Shown here one piece after another: positions 47,168-55,964 of a DNA stretch of 64,000 nt (its first letter is position 1; every line of letters begins with the position of its first letter). Made by a program: the position numbers and the translations under genes. Source of the DNA: Solwaraspora sp. WMMD792 (GTDB taxonomy: Bacteria; Actinomycetota; Actinomycetes; Mycobacteriales; Micromonosporaceae); contig NZ_JARUBH010000009.1 in assembly GCF_029626105.1 (NCBI RefSeq), forward strand, positions 5,642,001 through 5,706,000. The letters run 5' to 3'. The notes under the pieces are model-generated. The model did no database searches, was not told the origin of the DNA, and saw only the letters and a program-made list of their open reading frames with translations.

Positions 47168-50100
47168 TCACACCCGGGACTCGCTCGACCGGTCCCCTTG
47201 ATCGACTACCATCCCAGCCTGCTCCTCGGTTGCCGTCACGGAATCTTCCGGCCGACCGGCGCGGCTCGCCATGGCAGCCGTTGCCATCTTTGCCTGCTCG
47301 TCCGTCTGCCTGGCCTGCTCGTCCGTCTGCCTGTCGCGCGCTTCGGGCGGCATCGGATGCAGCGGACGCAGGCCGAGAATCTGCAGCCGGCCAGGAAAGA
47401 CGTTCAGTCGGCCGAAGTCGTCCAGGCGGTTGCTGGTCCTGACGATGGACCGACGGTGCCGTCTCGTCTCCTCGAGAATCCGTTCCCGAGCCAGCGGATC
47501 GAGCCGCATGCCGGTCCGCGGATCGGTGCCCGCACGGGCATGCCCCGGCTGGGCGAAGTCCGCCTCGCTAGCTCGCAGCCAGGCAGCGGTGTCCTCGCGG
47601 ATGCCGTCGGCGAGTCGACGCACGGCAGTACCGTGGCTGGCCCCCGCGTCTCGGTCCTGCCAGTAGCGGAGAACCCGGGATGCGTGACCCATCATGCCGG
47701 TTGCGGAGCCCCCACTGAGCAGGAAACTGCCGTTTCCGAACGAGTCTCCGGCGACCACGCAGTTCGGGGCAACCAACGCGTCCCGCCCGATCCGCTCTAC
47801 ATTGCTGACCAGCTTCGGGGTGGCGAGGCTGAGGGTACGAACAAGCTCCTGGCGGGGAATTTCGGTAAGCAGCGGCACCTGGTCCAGGAAGTAGTCCCGG
47901 ATCAGGTAGCGGTGCGCTCCGAAGTACTCAGCGGAGTCCTGACGGGTGATGGCCGGCACCATGCCCGCCTGGATCGGATCGAACGTCCGGTAGTCCGGTA
48001 CCTCCAGGATCGTCCAGCCGGTTTCGCTGAAGCCGTCGTGCCCGAGCGTGATCTGCCGCACCCAGTACTCGTTGCCCTGCTTGTCGAAGGCCGAGGCGAT
48101 GCGCTGACGGGAGTTCGCCCCGACGTTCACCGCGATCAGTCCGACGATGTAGTCGGCTTGAGCCACGACCGGACCACGTCCGTCCTGGTGGTCGATCGTC
48201 ACGATCTCCTGGGTGAACCCGAGTCGACTGGCGTCGGCGCTCTCCACTCCCTCAGCGATCATGATCAGACCGGGGGTGCCGAGATCGATCGGTTCGGTGC
48301 CTCGGGCCCGGATCCGCCGGTAGCTACCCTTCTCGTCGATCTCCCGGATGGCCTCGATCTGAACCCTCAGCCGACCGTCCGGGCTTCGGACGAACCCATG
48401 GTCCTGAGCCGGTTCCCGGCGAAGCCAGCGCCGCCATCCGCTCGGCCGGCTCGGCTCTGCCACTCGGTGGTAGGTGAAGAGGCGGCACCTTGGCTCCCGG
48501 CCGGCCGCCAGGTCCATCCGCTCTATCTCCTCCAGGTACCGACGTAGCATGATCAGCAGATCCTCCGCGTTGACCTGGAAGGCGGGGGACTCCGCGAAGA
48601 CCTCGTCCATCTTGCGTCCGACGGTTTCCGAATCCGGGCCCAGGTCCAGGGAAGGCACTGCCGGGTGTGTGACGGTGACGGCCCGATGCGGCTTTCCGTC
48701 CACCCACCTGTCGTCCACGAACTCCGCTGTGCCGACGTGTCCCCCGACGCACGAGTCGGCCCATCCGTACAGGATCTCGTCGGCCCGGGCCTCGGCGCCG
48801 TCCTCGGCATCGGGCCGGTAGAAGACCTCGTGGAGGATGAACGGGTTCCCGTCGATCCGGCGTGGAATGCCCTCCGGGCCGTAGCGCTCCCGCATCATCC
48901 GGTCGATGACCGCGAGATGGTGGTAGAGGTCGGCCCGGACTTTCCACTGCATCAGCGTCAGGTACGGGTCACCCCGCAGCTCGACACCGACCGCCCGCCG
49001 GCCGCTTGCGATCGACCAGAGCATCGCCATCATGTTGGTGCCGCCCAGGCCCACCGCGAGGAAGTCCGGATCGGCAGCGCCGGTCGGGTCGACCTGCCGG
49101 TTCGGCGGTGTCGATGCCGTCTCGTCCAGCGAGTCGGGCGCAGTCCTGGGTACCTCGCTCTCCACCGCGAAGGCGGCGAGCAGCATGGCTACGGCCATGG
49201 TGCCGAAACCGACCAGGAATGCCATCTGGAAACCGTCGGTCAATGCGGCAGCCGTCGTCTCACCTCGGGCGATGGCTGACTGCGTGATGTTGGCCGCTAC
49301 TGGGGCCAGCACCGCCAGTCCGATCGCGGAGCCGAGCTGCTGGGTGGTGTTGAGCAGGCCGGACCGAACCCCACTGTCCTTGAGCGTGGCGTCGGCCAGG
49401 GCGATCCGCAACACGGGGGGTGTCGCAAGGCCGGAACCGGTACCGATCAGCAGCAGTGCCGGGAGTACGTCGATCCAGTAGCTGCCCTCCGTCGGGATTC
49501 GGGCCAGCAGCAGCAGACCGATGGCCATCAGGCCCATCGCGGGAAGAAGCAACGTCTTCGCGTCCCGCTTGCGGGCGAGCCGGGGAGCGATCTTCAACGA
49601 GCCGACCCCGATCGCGACGGCGGCCGGCACGAACGCGAAGCCCAGTTCCAGCACCGTGAAGCCGAGGACGTTCTGCAGATAGAGGGCGCAGAGGAAGAAC
49701 ATGGCAGTCGGCCCGGCGACCATCAGGGCCAGGACGATGTTCGACCAGGCGACGTTGCGGGCGCGAAGTATCGCGCCGGGCATCAGCGGATTTCGGGCCC
49801 GCCGCTGCCAGCGGACGAACACGGCCATCAGCAGCAGCGCCGCACCGGCGAGCAGCGTTGTCCGGAGCTCACTGAAATCGGCCTGCACGATGGCGGAGAC
49901 CGCCAACATCAACGAGCCAACCAGGGCCAACGCGCCGATCCAGTCGATCCCGTCACCGGCCGTCACGTCGCGGACGTTGTCCAACAGCCGGACTGCCGAA
50001 AGAATGGTGACAAGCCCAATCGGAACGTTGACGAAGAAGATCCAGTGCCAGCTCAACGACGCAGTCAGCGCTGCGCCGGCCAATTGGCCGAGCGCGGCTC

Positions 50101-50617
50101 CGGACGCCGCTACAAAGGCGTAGAAGCCGAGTGCCCGGGCCTGTTCCCTGGGTTTCGGAAACATGGTCACGATCATGCTGAGCACGACCGCGGTGGTGAA
50201 CGCGCCACCCACCCCCTGCACGAACCGTGCTCCGATCAGCACGGCCTGGTCATTAGCCAGCCCACAAACGACCGACGCGGCGGTGAACAGGCCGAGACCA
50301 CTGAGGAAGACTCGCTTCGTACCGATCAGGTCGCCGAGCCGGCCGGCGAAGAGCAACAGCCCGCCGAAGGGAATGAGGTACGCGTTTACCACCCAGGCCA
50401 GGTCGGCCTGGGAGAATCCCAGGCCGACCTGGATGGACGGGAGGGCGACATACACCGCAGAGCCGTCGACAACGGAAATCAGCACGCCCACGCAGAGCAC
50501 GACCAGCGCGAGCTGCCGCTCCCGCAGGCTCCGCAGCGGCCGTACTGTTTCACGCACGACGACCGTCTCGCCCGAACCGCCGTAGGAGTCGCCGCGGGGT
50601 TGGCTGAGCAGGCTCAC
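47168..50617 (-). CDS. MFS exporter fused to a flavoprotein-like oxidoreductase domain
   Basis: 1,149 residues. Residues ~30-490 are a 14-helix DHA2 (EmrB/QacA-type) drug:H+ antiporter (SVVDGSAVYVALPSIQ, GRLGDLIGTKRVFL, ARFVQGVGGAFTTAVV). After a Pro/Thr linker, residues ~515-1149 form a soluble domain starting DFLAVGLGGTNMMAML, a GxGG dinucleotide-binding pattern, with CVVAGDSFGNGSF near the end, like the GD motif that contacts FAD in flavoprotein hydroxylases. This domain is homologous along its length to the separate protein encoded immediately upstream. Probably exports the aminoglycoside; the fused domain's reaction is unknown. The tail has a QTDEQA duplication. ATGA-coupled to the upstream gene. 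Confidence 0.85.
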   Translation of the reverse strand: MSLLSQPRGDSYGGSGETVVVRETVRPLRSLRERQLALVVLCVGVLISVVDGSAVYVALPSIQVGLGFSQADLAWVVNAYLIPFGGLLLFAGRLGDLIGTKRVFLSGLGLFTAASVVCGLANDQAVLIGARFVQGVGGAFTTAVVLSMIVTMFPKPREQARALGFYAFVAASGAALGQLAGAALTASLSWHWIFFVNVPIGLVTILSAVRLLDNVRDVTAGDGIDWIGALALVGSLMLAVSAIVQADFSELRTTLLAGAALLLMAVFVRWQRRARNPLMPGAILRARNVAWSNIVLALMVAGPTAMFFLCALYLQNVLGFTVLELGFAFVPAAVAIGVGSLKIAPRLARKRDAKTLLLPAMGLMAIGLLLLARIPTEGSYWIDVLPALLLIGTGSGLATPPVLRIALADATLKDSGVRSGLLNTTQQLGSAIGLAVLAPVAANITQSAIARGETTAAALTDGFQMAFLVGFGTMAVAMLLAAFAVESEVPRTAPDSLDETASTPPNRQVDPTGAADPDFLAVGLGGTNMMAMLWSIASGRRAVGVELRGDPYLTLMQWKVRADLYHHLAVIDRMMRERYGPEGIPRRIDGNPFILHEVFYRPDAEDGAEARADEILYGWADSCVGGHVGTAEFVDDRWVDGKPHRAVTVTHPAVPSLDLGPDSETVGRKMDEVFAESPAFQVNAEDLLIMLRRYLEEIERMDLAAGREPRCRLFTYHRVAEPSRPSGWRRWLRREPAQDHGFVRSPDGRLRVQIEAIREIDEKGSYRRIRARGTEPIDLGTPGLIMIAEGVESADASRLGFTQEIVTIDHQDGRGPVVAQADYIVGLIAVNVGANSRQRIASAFDKQGNEYWVRQITLGHDGFSETGWTILEVPDYRTFDPIQAGMVPAITRQDSAEYFGAHRYLIRDYFLDQVPLLTEIPRQELVRTLSLATPKLVSNVERIGRDALVAPNCVVAGDSFGNGSFLLSGGSATGMMGHASRVLRYWQDRDAGASHGTAVRRLADGIREDTAAWLRASEADFAQPGHARAGTDPRTGMRLDPLARERILEETRRHRRSIVRTSNRLDDFGRLNVFPGRLQILGLRPLHPMPPEARDRQTDEQARQTDEQAKMATAAMASRAGRPEDSVTATEEQAGMVVDQGDRSSESRV

Positions 50618-52557
50618 GATTCCGAACCGGCCCCGACCGCGACGGTCTCCCGGATGTCGCCACCCGTCGACGCGCCATCTTCGGTTGCGGACATGACCCG
50701 CCGCTGTTCAGGATGGGTCGTCATCAGCGGCGGTAGTTCACTGCTGTGCAGGCGGCCGCTACGTACCGAGAGGCGTCGCCAATCTGACGGGTCGAGCGGC
50801 ACGAGCGAATGCCGGTGCCGGCGGGTCGCGTCGATCGTGTTCGCCCGTTCGCTGGAGGCACGTCCGCTCTGTTTCTCGATTTCCTTGATCCGCTCCTCGC
50901 CGAAGTTGATCGGCACGGCTTGACTGAACTCCTGGGCACTGGCCTGGAGCCAACCGAGGGTGTCGGCCTTGATCTGGTCCGCCAGGGCCCGGATCGCCGC
51001 TGGCCGGTCCATCCCGGCGTCGCGCGCCTGCCAGTACCGCAGCACCCGGGAGCCGTGCCCCACCATGCCGGTGATCGCGCCGCCGCTGGTCATGAAGTGG
51101 CCGTTGCCGAAGGAGTCGCCAGCTACGACGCCGTTGGCGGCGACCAGTGCGTCGGCGCCGATCCTCTCCACCAGGCTGAACAGCTTCGGACCGTAAGGAG
51201 CTTGGACCTTGTCGAGCTCCGACACGGGGATCTCGGTGATCAGTGAAACCTGCTCCAGGTAGAACTCGCGCAACAGCTGCTGATACGCGTTGAGGTACTC
51301 CTTGGCCCGTTTCGGTGTACCGGCGGGGACCAGCCCGGCCAGGATCGGGTCGAAAGTCTTGAAGTCCGGCACCTGGACCAGAATCCAGCCCACCTCGGGG
51401 TCGTCCTCGTGGCCTACCGCGATCTGGCGAACCCAGTACTCGTTCCCCTCGCGGTCGAACTCGGACGCGATCCGCCGCCGCAACCGGCCGCCGACGTGCA
51501 ACTCGAGGTAGCCCGCGAGGTAGTCGGCCTGGGCGACGACCGGCCCTCGACCGTCGTGGTGATCGACCGCGACATCCTCCTGGCGGAAGCCGAGGCGGTC
51601 GGCGTCGCTGCTGTCGAAGCCTTGCGCGATCATGAACAACTCGGGGACGCCCAGGTCGATCAGCGGGGTGCCTGGCTTGCGGATCCGGCGGTACCGGCCG
51701 CGGTAGTCAAGCTCCTGGACCTCCTCGATGATCAGCCGTTTGCGCCCGTCCGGCAGACTGACGAACCCGTCTTCCTGCCGCATCCATTTGAGGAAGCCGT
51801 CGCCGTCCCCCTCGTCGCCGATCGCGACCCGGTGGGAGAGGAAGAGGCGTACCCGCGGCGGGACGCCTGCGGCGATGTCCATCTCCTCAATCAACTCGAG
51901 GTAGCGGCGCAGCATGATCAGCACCTCGGAGGCGCCGGCCTGGAAGGTGGATGGACCGTCGAGGACCTCAAGGACATCCCGCCCGACCTTGCTCGGGTCG
52001 TGCTCGGCTGGTGGTTTGGCGGGCTGCAGAACGGTCAGCACCCGTTCCGGTTTGCCCGCCGACCACCGGTCGTCGATGAACTCGGTGTGGTGAATGAGCC
52101 CCGATACGTGCGAATCCTCGCCGCCGGCGATGATCTCGTCGGCGTACACGTCACCGGGCTCGGTGACGGCACTGTAGAACGTCTCCCGGAGCTTGAAGAG
52201 CCGGCCGTCGCCCTTGCGAGGGATGCGCTCCTCGCCGTACCGATCCAGCATCAGCTGGTCGATCAGGCCGAGATGATGCCAGAAGTCTTCCCGGATGTTC
52301 CAGTGGACACCGAGGGAAGGGTCGCCGCGCAACTCGACGCCGACGCACTGGCGGCCGTTGGCCACCGACCACAGCATCGCCATCATGTTGGTTCCGCCGA
52401 GCCCGAGTGCGACGAAGTCCGGGTTGTGAATCCCGGTCCAGTCGATCTCGGTTTTCGTCCCACGCGACATCCGGGAACGCTCCGTCGGGTCGAGCGCGGT
52501 CGGCGGCCCTCCGCGCGACATACGTTCGACCAGGGAAGCTAATCGGAAATTCTTCAT
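50614..52557 (-). CDS. Flavoprotein-like oxidoreductase, paralogue of the exporter-fused domain
   Basis: 647 residues. DFVALGLGGTNMMAMLW begins at residue 47, and GVVAGDSFGNGHFMTSGGAITGMVGHGSRVLRYWQ is near the C-terminus. Both match the exporter-fused domain, as do ADEII, ADYLAGYLELHV and GNEYWVRQI between them. I do not recognise an exact family. The GxGG plus late GD arrangement suggests FAD binding. ATG 52557 is preferred because GAGGGA lies 7 bases upstream; an ATG at 52563 abuts it. First gene of the two-gene operon with the exporter. It could act on the drug or its precursor with the fused copy. Confidence 0.8.
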   Translation of the reverse strand: MKNFRLASLVERMSRGGPPTALDPTERSRMSRGTKTEIDWTGIHNPDFVALGLGGTNMMAMLWSVANGRQCVGVELRGDPSLGVHWNIREDFWHHLGLIDQLMLDRYGEERIPRKGDGRLFKLRETFYSAVTEPGDVYADEIIAGGEDSHVSGLIHHTEFIDDRWSAGKPERVLTVLQPAKPPAEHDPSKVGRDVLEVLDGPSTFQAGASEVLIMLRRYLELIEEMDIAAGVPPRVRLFLSHRVAIGDEGDGDGFLKWMRQEDGFVSLPDGRKRLIIEEVQELDYRGRYRRIRKPGTPLIDLGVPELFMIAQGFDSSDADRLGFRQEDVAVDHHDGRGPVVAQADYLAGYLELHVGGRLRRRIASEFDREGNEYWVRQIAVGHEDDPEVGWILVQVPDFKTFDPILAGLVPAGTPKRAKEYLNAYQQLLREFYLEQVSLITEIPVSELDKVQAPYGPKLFSLVERIGADALVAANGVVAGDSFGNGHFMTSGGAITGMVGHGSRVLRYWQARDAGMDRPAAIRALADQIKADTLGWLQASAQEFSQAVPINFGEERIKEIEKQSGRASSERANTIDATRRHRHSLVPLDPSDWRRLSVRSGRLHSSELPPLMTTHPEQRRVMSATEDGASTGGDIRETVAVGAGSES

Positions 52558-53588
52558 GGCCATTTCCCTCGACTCTCGAAATCAGATGTGACCGGAACAG
52601 TCAAGAGGACTTTCGTTGGCCAGGGCGGCGATGGCACATTTTCCCAAATACACCGATCGACTACCCTCGGTCTACGTGCGCCCTCCGGTCCACGCACGGC
52701 ACTGTGAGGCGGGCGTGAATGATGCGCTCAACGTCATGCACATGCACATCGGTGGCCAGGTAGCTCGGTACCGGCCAGCGGCATCGCCATCGGTCGATCG
52801 CATCGCCACCCAACGTTACGAGGCGTACACCCGGCCCTGACTTTAACAGCGGGATTGGGAAACGTCCACATGAGCAGTTTAGCCGGCCGACTCAACCCGG
52901 AATCGGCGGTCTGCCCGCACCCACGTGGACGCGTCCGATACTTAACGTATTCCCGACTGCTCCGGCATTCCACCATCACCACCCTGGCCCCGGCATGCCG
53001 CGCGGTCGACGCACCCACCTGGCCGGCTGCGGCGCGGCCTTGGCAGGCTGCGGCGCGGCTTGGACGGCAGGCGTCACCCACCGCGCCGACAACCGGTCGC
53101 TGCGGACGGGCGCACCCGGGGCCACTGCGCCGAAACGGCTTCCCCAGGCGCCAGGAGTGGCCGGCGGCACCGCTCCCTGGCCGCACAGTCCAGGCAATTG
53201 ACGGCAGCGGGCGCGGATTCGGTGCGATCGGACCGAGGCGCACCGCCACCAGTGCACATTCCACATCGTACCGAAGCTTTGCCTACTGGACCCCACCCAG
53301 GCGCTCGAAGACGTACGGAGCCGCGCGCCCAACCACCCCGCCGAAAGATCCGCACCAATTCCACTCGGACGGACATACCGGCGGATATGCGTGAACCGCC
53401 CATATCAGACACCGACAAAGCCGCCATCGGATTGCTTGACGGTCATTCGGCTCCATCTTAGTATCAAACCCCGCCGGAACTTCCGCCACCGCACGACAAA
53501 GTCGACCTCGCTTGGGGATATCCGCTGCCACAATCGCTTCAAACGGTCCAGCCCGGCCTCCGCCCACCATCCCTCGAAAGGGCGCCGA
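52558..53588. other. 1-kb gene-free region before the deacetylase
   Basis: No gene is supported. Short open frames on both strands have no ribosome site or recognisable product. A 21-bp unit beginning GGCTGCGGCGCGGC is repeated in tandem at 53025-53065. It separates the divergent flavoprotein-exporter and deacetylase-methyltransferase operons and is unusually long for this cluster. It may be decayed coding DNA or hold regulator sites. Confidence 0.5.
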
Positions 53589-54368
53589 ATGCCCGACCAG
53601 GACTACTCGGCGATAACGGACATCGTCGTCTCGCCGCATTTCGACGATGGCGTACTCTCGGCAACCTCGGCACTGCATGCCGGGCACTCCACACTCCTGA
53701 TCACCGTGTGTGGCGGCGTGCCGGCAGAGAACCAGGAGAGGAGCCATGAGGAGTGGGACCGTCTGTGTGGCTTCGAATCGGGTCCCGCCGCTGCCAAAGG
53801 ACGGGCCGCTGAGGATCGGGCCGCCGCAGCGGTCGCCGGCAACTCGGTGATGCACCTTCCGGTCCCGGATGCTCCGTACCGCAGCGGCTTCCCGTCGGAA
53901 ATGGTGGTGTCGGCACTCGCCTGCCTGATCCGGCGGGACGTGCGGTTGTGGATCCCGGTCGGTATCGGTGACCACCCAGACCATGTCGGCACCCGGGACG
54001 CCGTTCTGGCCGCTGTCGCCGGAGCCGATACCGATTGCCCGCTGATTTTCTACGCCGACTGCCCGTACGCGTTCGGCTCCGGCTGGGACGCACCCGACTC
54101 CGAGCGACCCATCGCCGACCAGTGGGAGCCGCAGCTCGCTGCCCTGGCCCACCTAGTGGACGTGGCAAGCCCGCGGATCGCCCGCCTCGACGACCCCACC
54201 ATGCGGCTGAAGATCGCCATGCTCCGCTGCCATGCCTCGCAGCTGGCAGGTCTCGCCGTGGACCATCCCCACTTCCTGGCCTGGGAGGGGCCACTACGCC
54301 AGGAGGTCTTTTGGTCAACCTCCGCCTCCATCCCAGCTCTGGAACCAACTCCCGGGAGTAGCGCATGA
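53589..54368 (+). CDS. PIG-L-family deacetylase, 2'-N-acetylparomamine deacetylase-like
   Basis: 259 residues. Zinc motif [10 protein letters not shown] (PHxDD with Phe, a common variant) and [13 protein letters not shown] supply the metal ligands. BtrD and NeoL, which remove the acetyl group from N-acetylparomamine, belong to this family, and the GenM1-like glycosyltransferase here would create that substrate. ATG 53589 has AAAGGG 7 bases ahead; a longer in-frame start adds 66 unrelated residues. Stop overlaps the next gene (ATGA). Confidence 0.85.
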   Translation: MPDQDYSAITDIVVSPHFDDGVLSATSALHAGHSTLLITVCGGVPAENQERSHEEWDRLCGFESGPAAAKGRAAEDRAAAAVAGNSVMHLPVPDAPYRSGFPSEMVVSALACLIRRDVRLWIPVGIGDHPDHVGTRDAVLAAVAGADTDCPLIFYADCPYAFGSGWDAPDSERPIADQWEPQLAALAHLVDVASPRIARLDDPTMRLKIAMLRCHASQLAGLAVDHPHFLAWEGPLRQEVFWSTSASIPALEPTPGSSA

Positions 54369-55327
54369 TCGTCGGTGGTTCAGCCATTCACCCGGAACGT
54401 GCCGACGCGGCGGCACTCCAGCAACTCGGCGACGCCATGCGGAAGGTGATCGGCGGCGAGCGGGAGACACCTCTGGCCGACCTGCTCTGCGGCACCGCGG
54501 TCGACCCGGACGAACTGGCCGCGGAGATCGGTGCGGACTGCCGACGGGTGCTGTTGGACAGTGGCATCGCACTCGACGACGGTCGGCATCTGTCGTCCCC
54601 GCTGCGCGGCCACCAGTTGCACGGCGTCGTGGTGCTGACTGACCCAGACGTCGATGAGGACGTGCAACACCGCTGGTACATCGACCCGCTCTGGGAAGCG
54701 GACCTGCTGATCCGGCTGATGCTCGGCCGCGGCGGTAGCCGCGCGCTGGACATGGGTTGCGGCTCCGGGGTGCTCTCTCTGGTACTCGCCGACCGGTACG
54801 ACGCAGTTCTCGGGCTGGACGTCAACCCGCGTGCCGTCGCCCTGTCGCGGCTCAACGCCGCACTCAACGGGCTGACAAATGTCACCTTCGACGAGGGGGA
54901 CCTGTTCGAGCCAGCCGAGGGGCGGTTCTCCCGGATCGTCTTCAACTCACCGACGAACGAGGAGGGCAACGAGTTCGTTGACCTCCTCGAGGCCGGTGAA
55001 CCGATCCTGCAGAAGTTCTTCCGGGAAGTGCCCCGGAAGCTGGAGTCCGGTGGTGTCGTCGAGGTCAACCTCGCGATGAACGACTATCCGGGCGACCCCT
55101 TCCGGGACCGGCTCGCCGACTGGCTCGGGCTGACCGAGCACGGGCTGCGAGTCCAGATCTTCGTCTCCCAGCGGCGGACGACCGGCGGCGGCGTATGGAA
55201 ACGGGGATGGCTGGTGATCGCGCCGGGCCCGGTAGGCCTTGTCGAGACCGAGTGGCCGTACCACGACCGCTACGAGGAGGACCCGGGATCGCTACTCGGT
55301 GCGACGGACCAGCTGCTGGCGCGCTGA
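54365..55327 (+). CDS. HemK-like class I methyltransferase with altered NPPY motif (GenN candidate)
   Basis: 320 residues. An N-terminal helical domain (~1-100) precedes a Rossmann methyltransferase: [16 protein letters not shown] is motif [22 protein letters not shown] is motif II. Where HemK/PrmC and N6-adenine enzymes have NPPY, this protein reads FNSPTNEEG. That is expected for a relative that acts on a small-molecule amine or hydroxyl. As the cluster otherwise lacks an obvious 3''-N-methyltransferase, it is a candidate for that step. Coupled to the deacetylase gene; last gene of the cluster on the right. Confidence 0.78.
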   Translation: MIVGGSAIHPERADAAALQQLGDAMRKVIGGERETPLADLLCGTAVDPDELAAEIGADCRRVLLDSGIALDDGRHLSSPLRGHQLHGVVVLTDPDVDEDVQHRWYIDPLWEADLLIRLMLGRGGSRALDMGCGSGVLSLVLADRYDAVLGLDVNPRAVALSRLNAALNGLTNVTFDEGDLFEPAEGRFSRIVFNSPTNEEGNEFVDLLEAGEPILQKFFREVPRKLESGGVVEVNLAMNDYPGDPFRDRLADWLGLTEHGLRVQIFVSQRRTTGGGVWKRGWLVIAPGPVGLVETEWPYHDRYEEDPGSLLGATDQLLAR

Positions 55328-55361
55328 CCTGCCCGATCTGCGTCAGGCCCCACCGGCCAAA

Positions 55362-55393
55362 CCTACCGACGCGTAACATTACGCTAAGGTAGG
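55362..55393 (+). promoter_or_regulatory. Perfect nested dyad upstream of the SCP2 gene
   Basis: CCTACC-N3-GCGTAA-CA-TTACGC-N3-GGTAGG. Inner 6-bp arms are separated by 2 bp and outer 6-bp arms by symmetric 3-bp gaps. It ends 29 bp before the SCP2 start. Symmetry and position suggest a repressor operator (TetR-like size) overlapping the promoter; a terminator for the upstream methyltransferase is the alternative. Confidence 0.6.
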
Positions 55394-55421
55394 CCCGACG
55401 TTCCGATCTGGAGGGTATGCG

Positions 55422-55874
55422 ATGACCGAGTTCGACCCGGCCAACTTCGCGTCCATCGACGCCAAGGAGTTCAGCAAGCTGGTCAAGACCACCCCGGATT
55501 CCAAGATCGCCGAGGTGATGCAGGGCGACCTGCGCGGCAAGGTCCTCGACGAGGTGTTCAACCGGATGCCCGTCCTGTTCCGTCCGGAGAAAGCCGGCGC
55601 CACCAGCGCGGTGATCCACTGGAACATCACCGGCCGGCCGGACGGCGGCACCGACACCTACGAGATCGTCGTCGACAACGGCACCTGCGTGGTATCCCCG
55701 GCCGCCGAGCGCGAACCGCGACTGAGCCTGACCCTCGGACCGGTCGACTTCCTCAAGGTCGTCGCCGGCACCGCGAACCCGATGATGATGTTCATGACCG
55801 GCAAACTCAAGGCTAAGGGCGATCTCGGACTTGCCGCCCAGATCCCCAACCTGTTCGACATCCCCAAGGGCTGA
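55422..55874 (+). CDS. SCP2 sterol-binding domain protein
   Basis: 150 residues, a single SCP2 domain: VLFRPEKAGATSAVIHWNITGRPDGG, RLSLTLGPVDFLKVVAGTANPMMMFMTGKLKAKGDL, which is the characteristic C-terminal half. Cytosolic lipid-binding protein; ligand unknown. GGAGGG precedes the ATG. The acyl-CoA ligase 90 bp downstream on the same strand makes a lipid role likely. First gene of the core chromosome right of the antibiotic cluster. Confidence 0.88.
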   Translation: MTEFDPANFASIDAKEFSKLVKTTPDSKIAEVMQGDLRGKVLDEVFNRMPVLFRPEKAGATSAVIHWNITGRPDGGTDTYEIVVDNGTCVVSPAAEREPRLSLTLGPVDFLKVVAGTANPMMMFMTGKLKAKGDLGLAAQIPNLFDIPKG

Positions 55875-55964
55875 CCACCGATCCGTAGCCCCGCCCGATA
55901 CGTGTCCTGTATCAGCGGGGTCGACCATCCCTCCGACCGGTCACGCCCGCAGCTGGGGGTGTGT

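Noticed and set aside
52616-52840. 74-codon open frame on the plus strand in the gene-free gap
   Set aside because: No ribosome site, no recognisable motif, and irregular composition; not supported as a gene.
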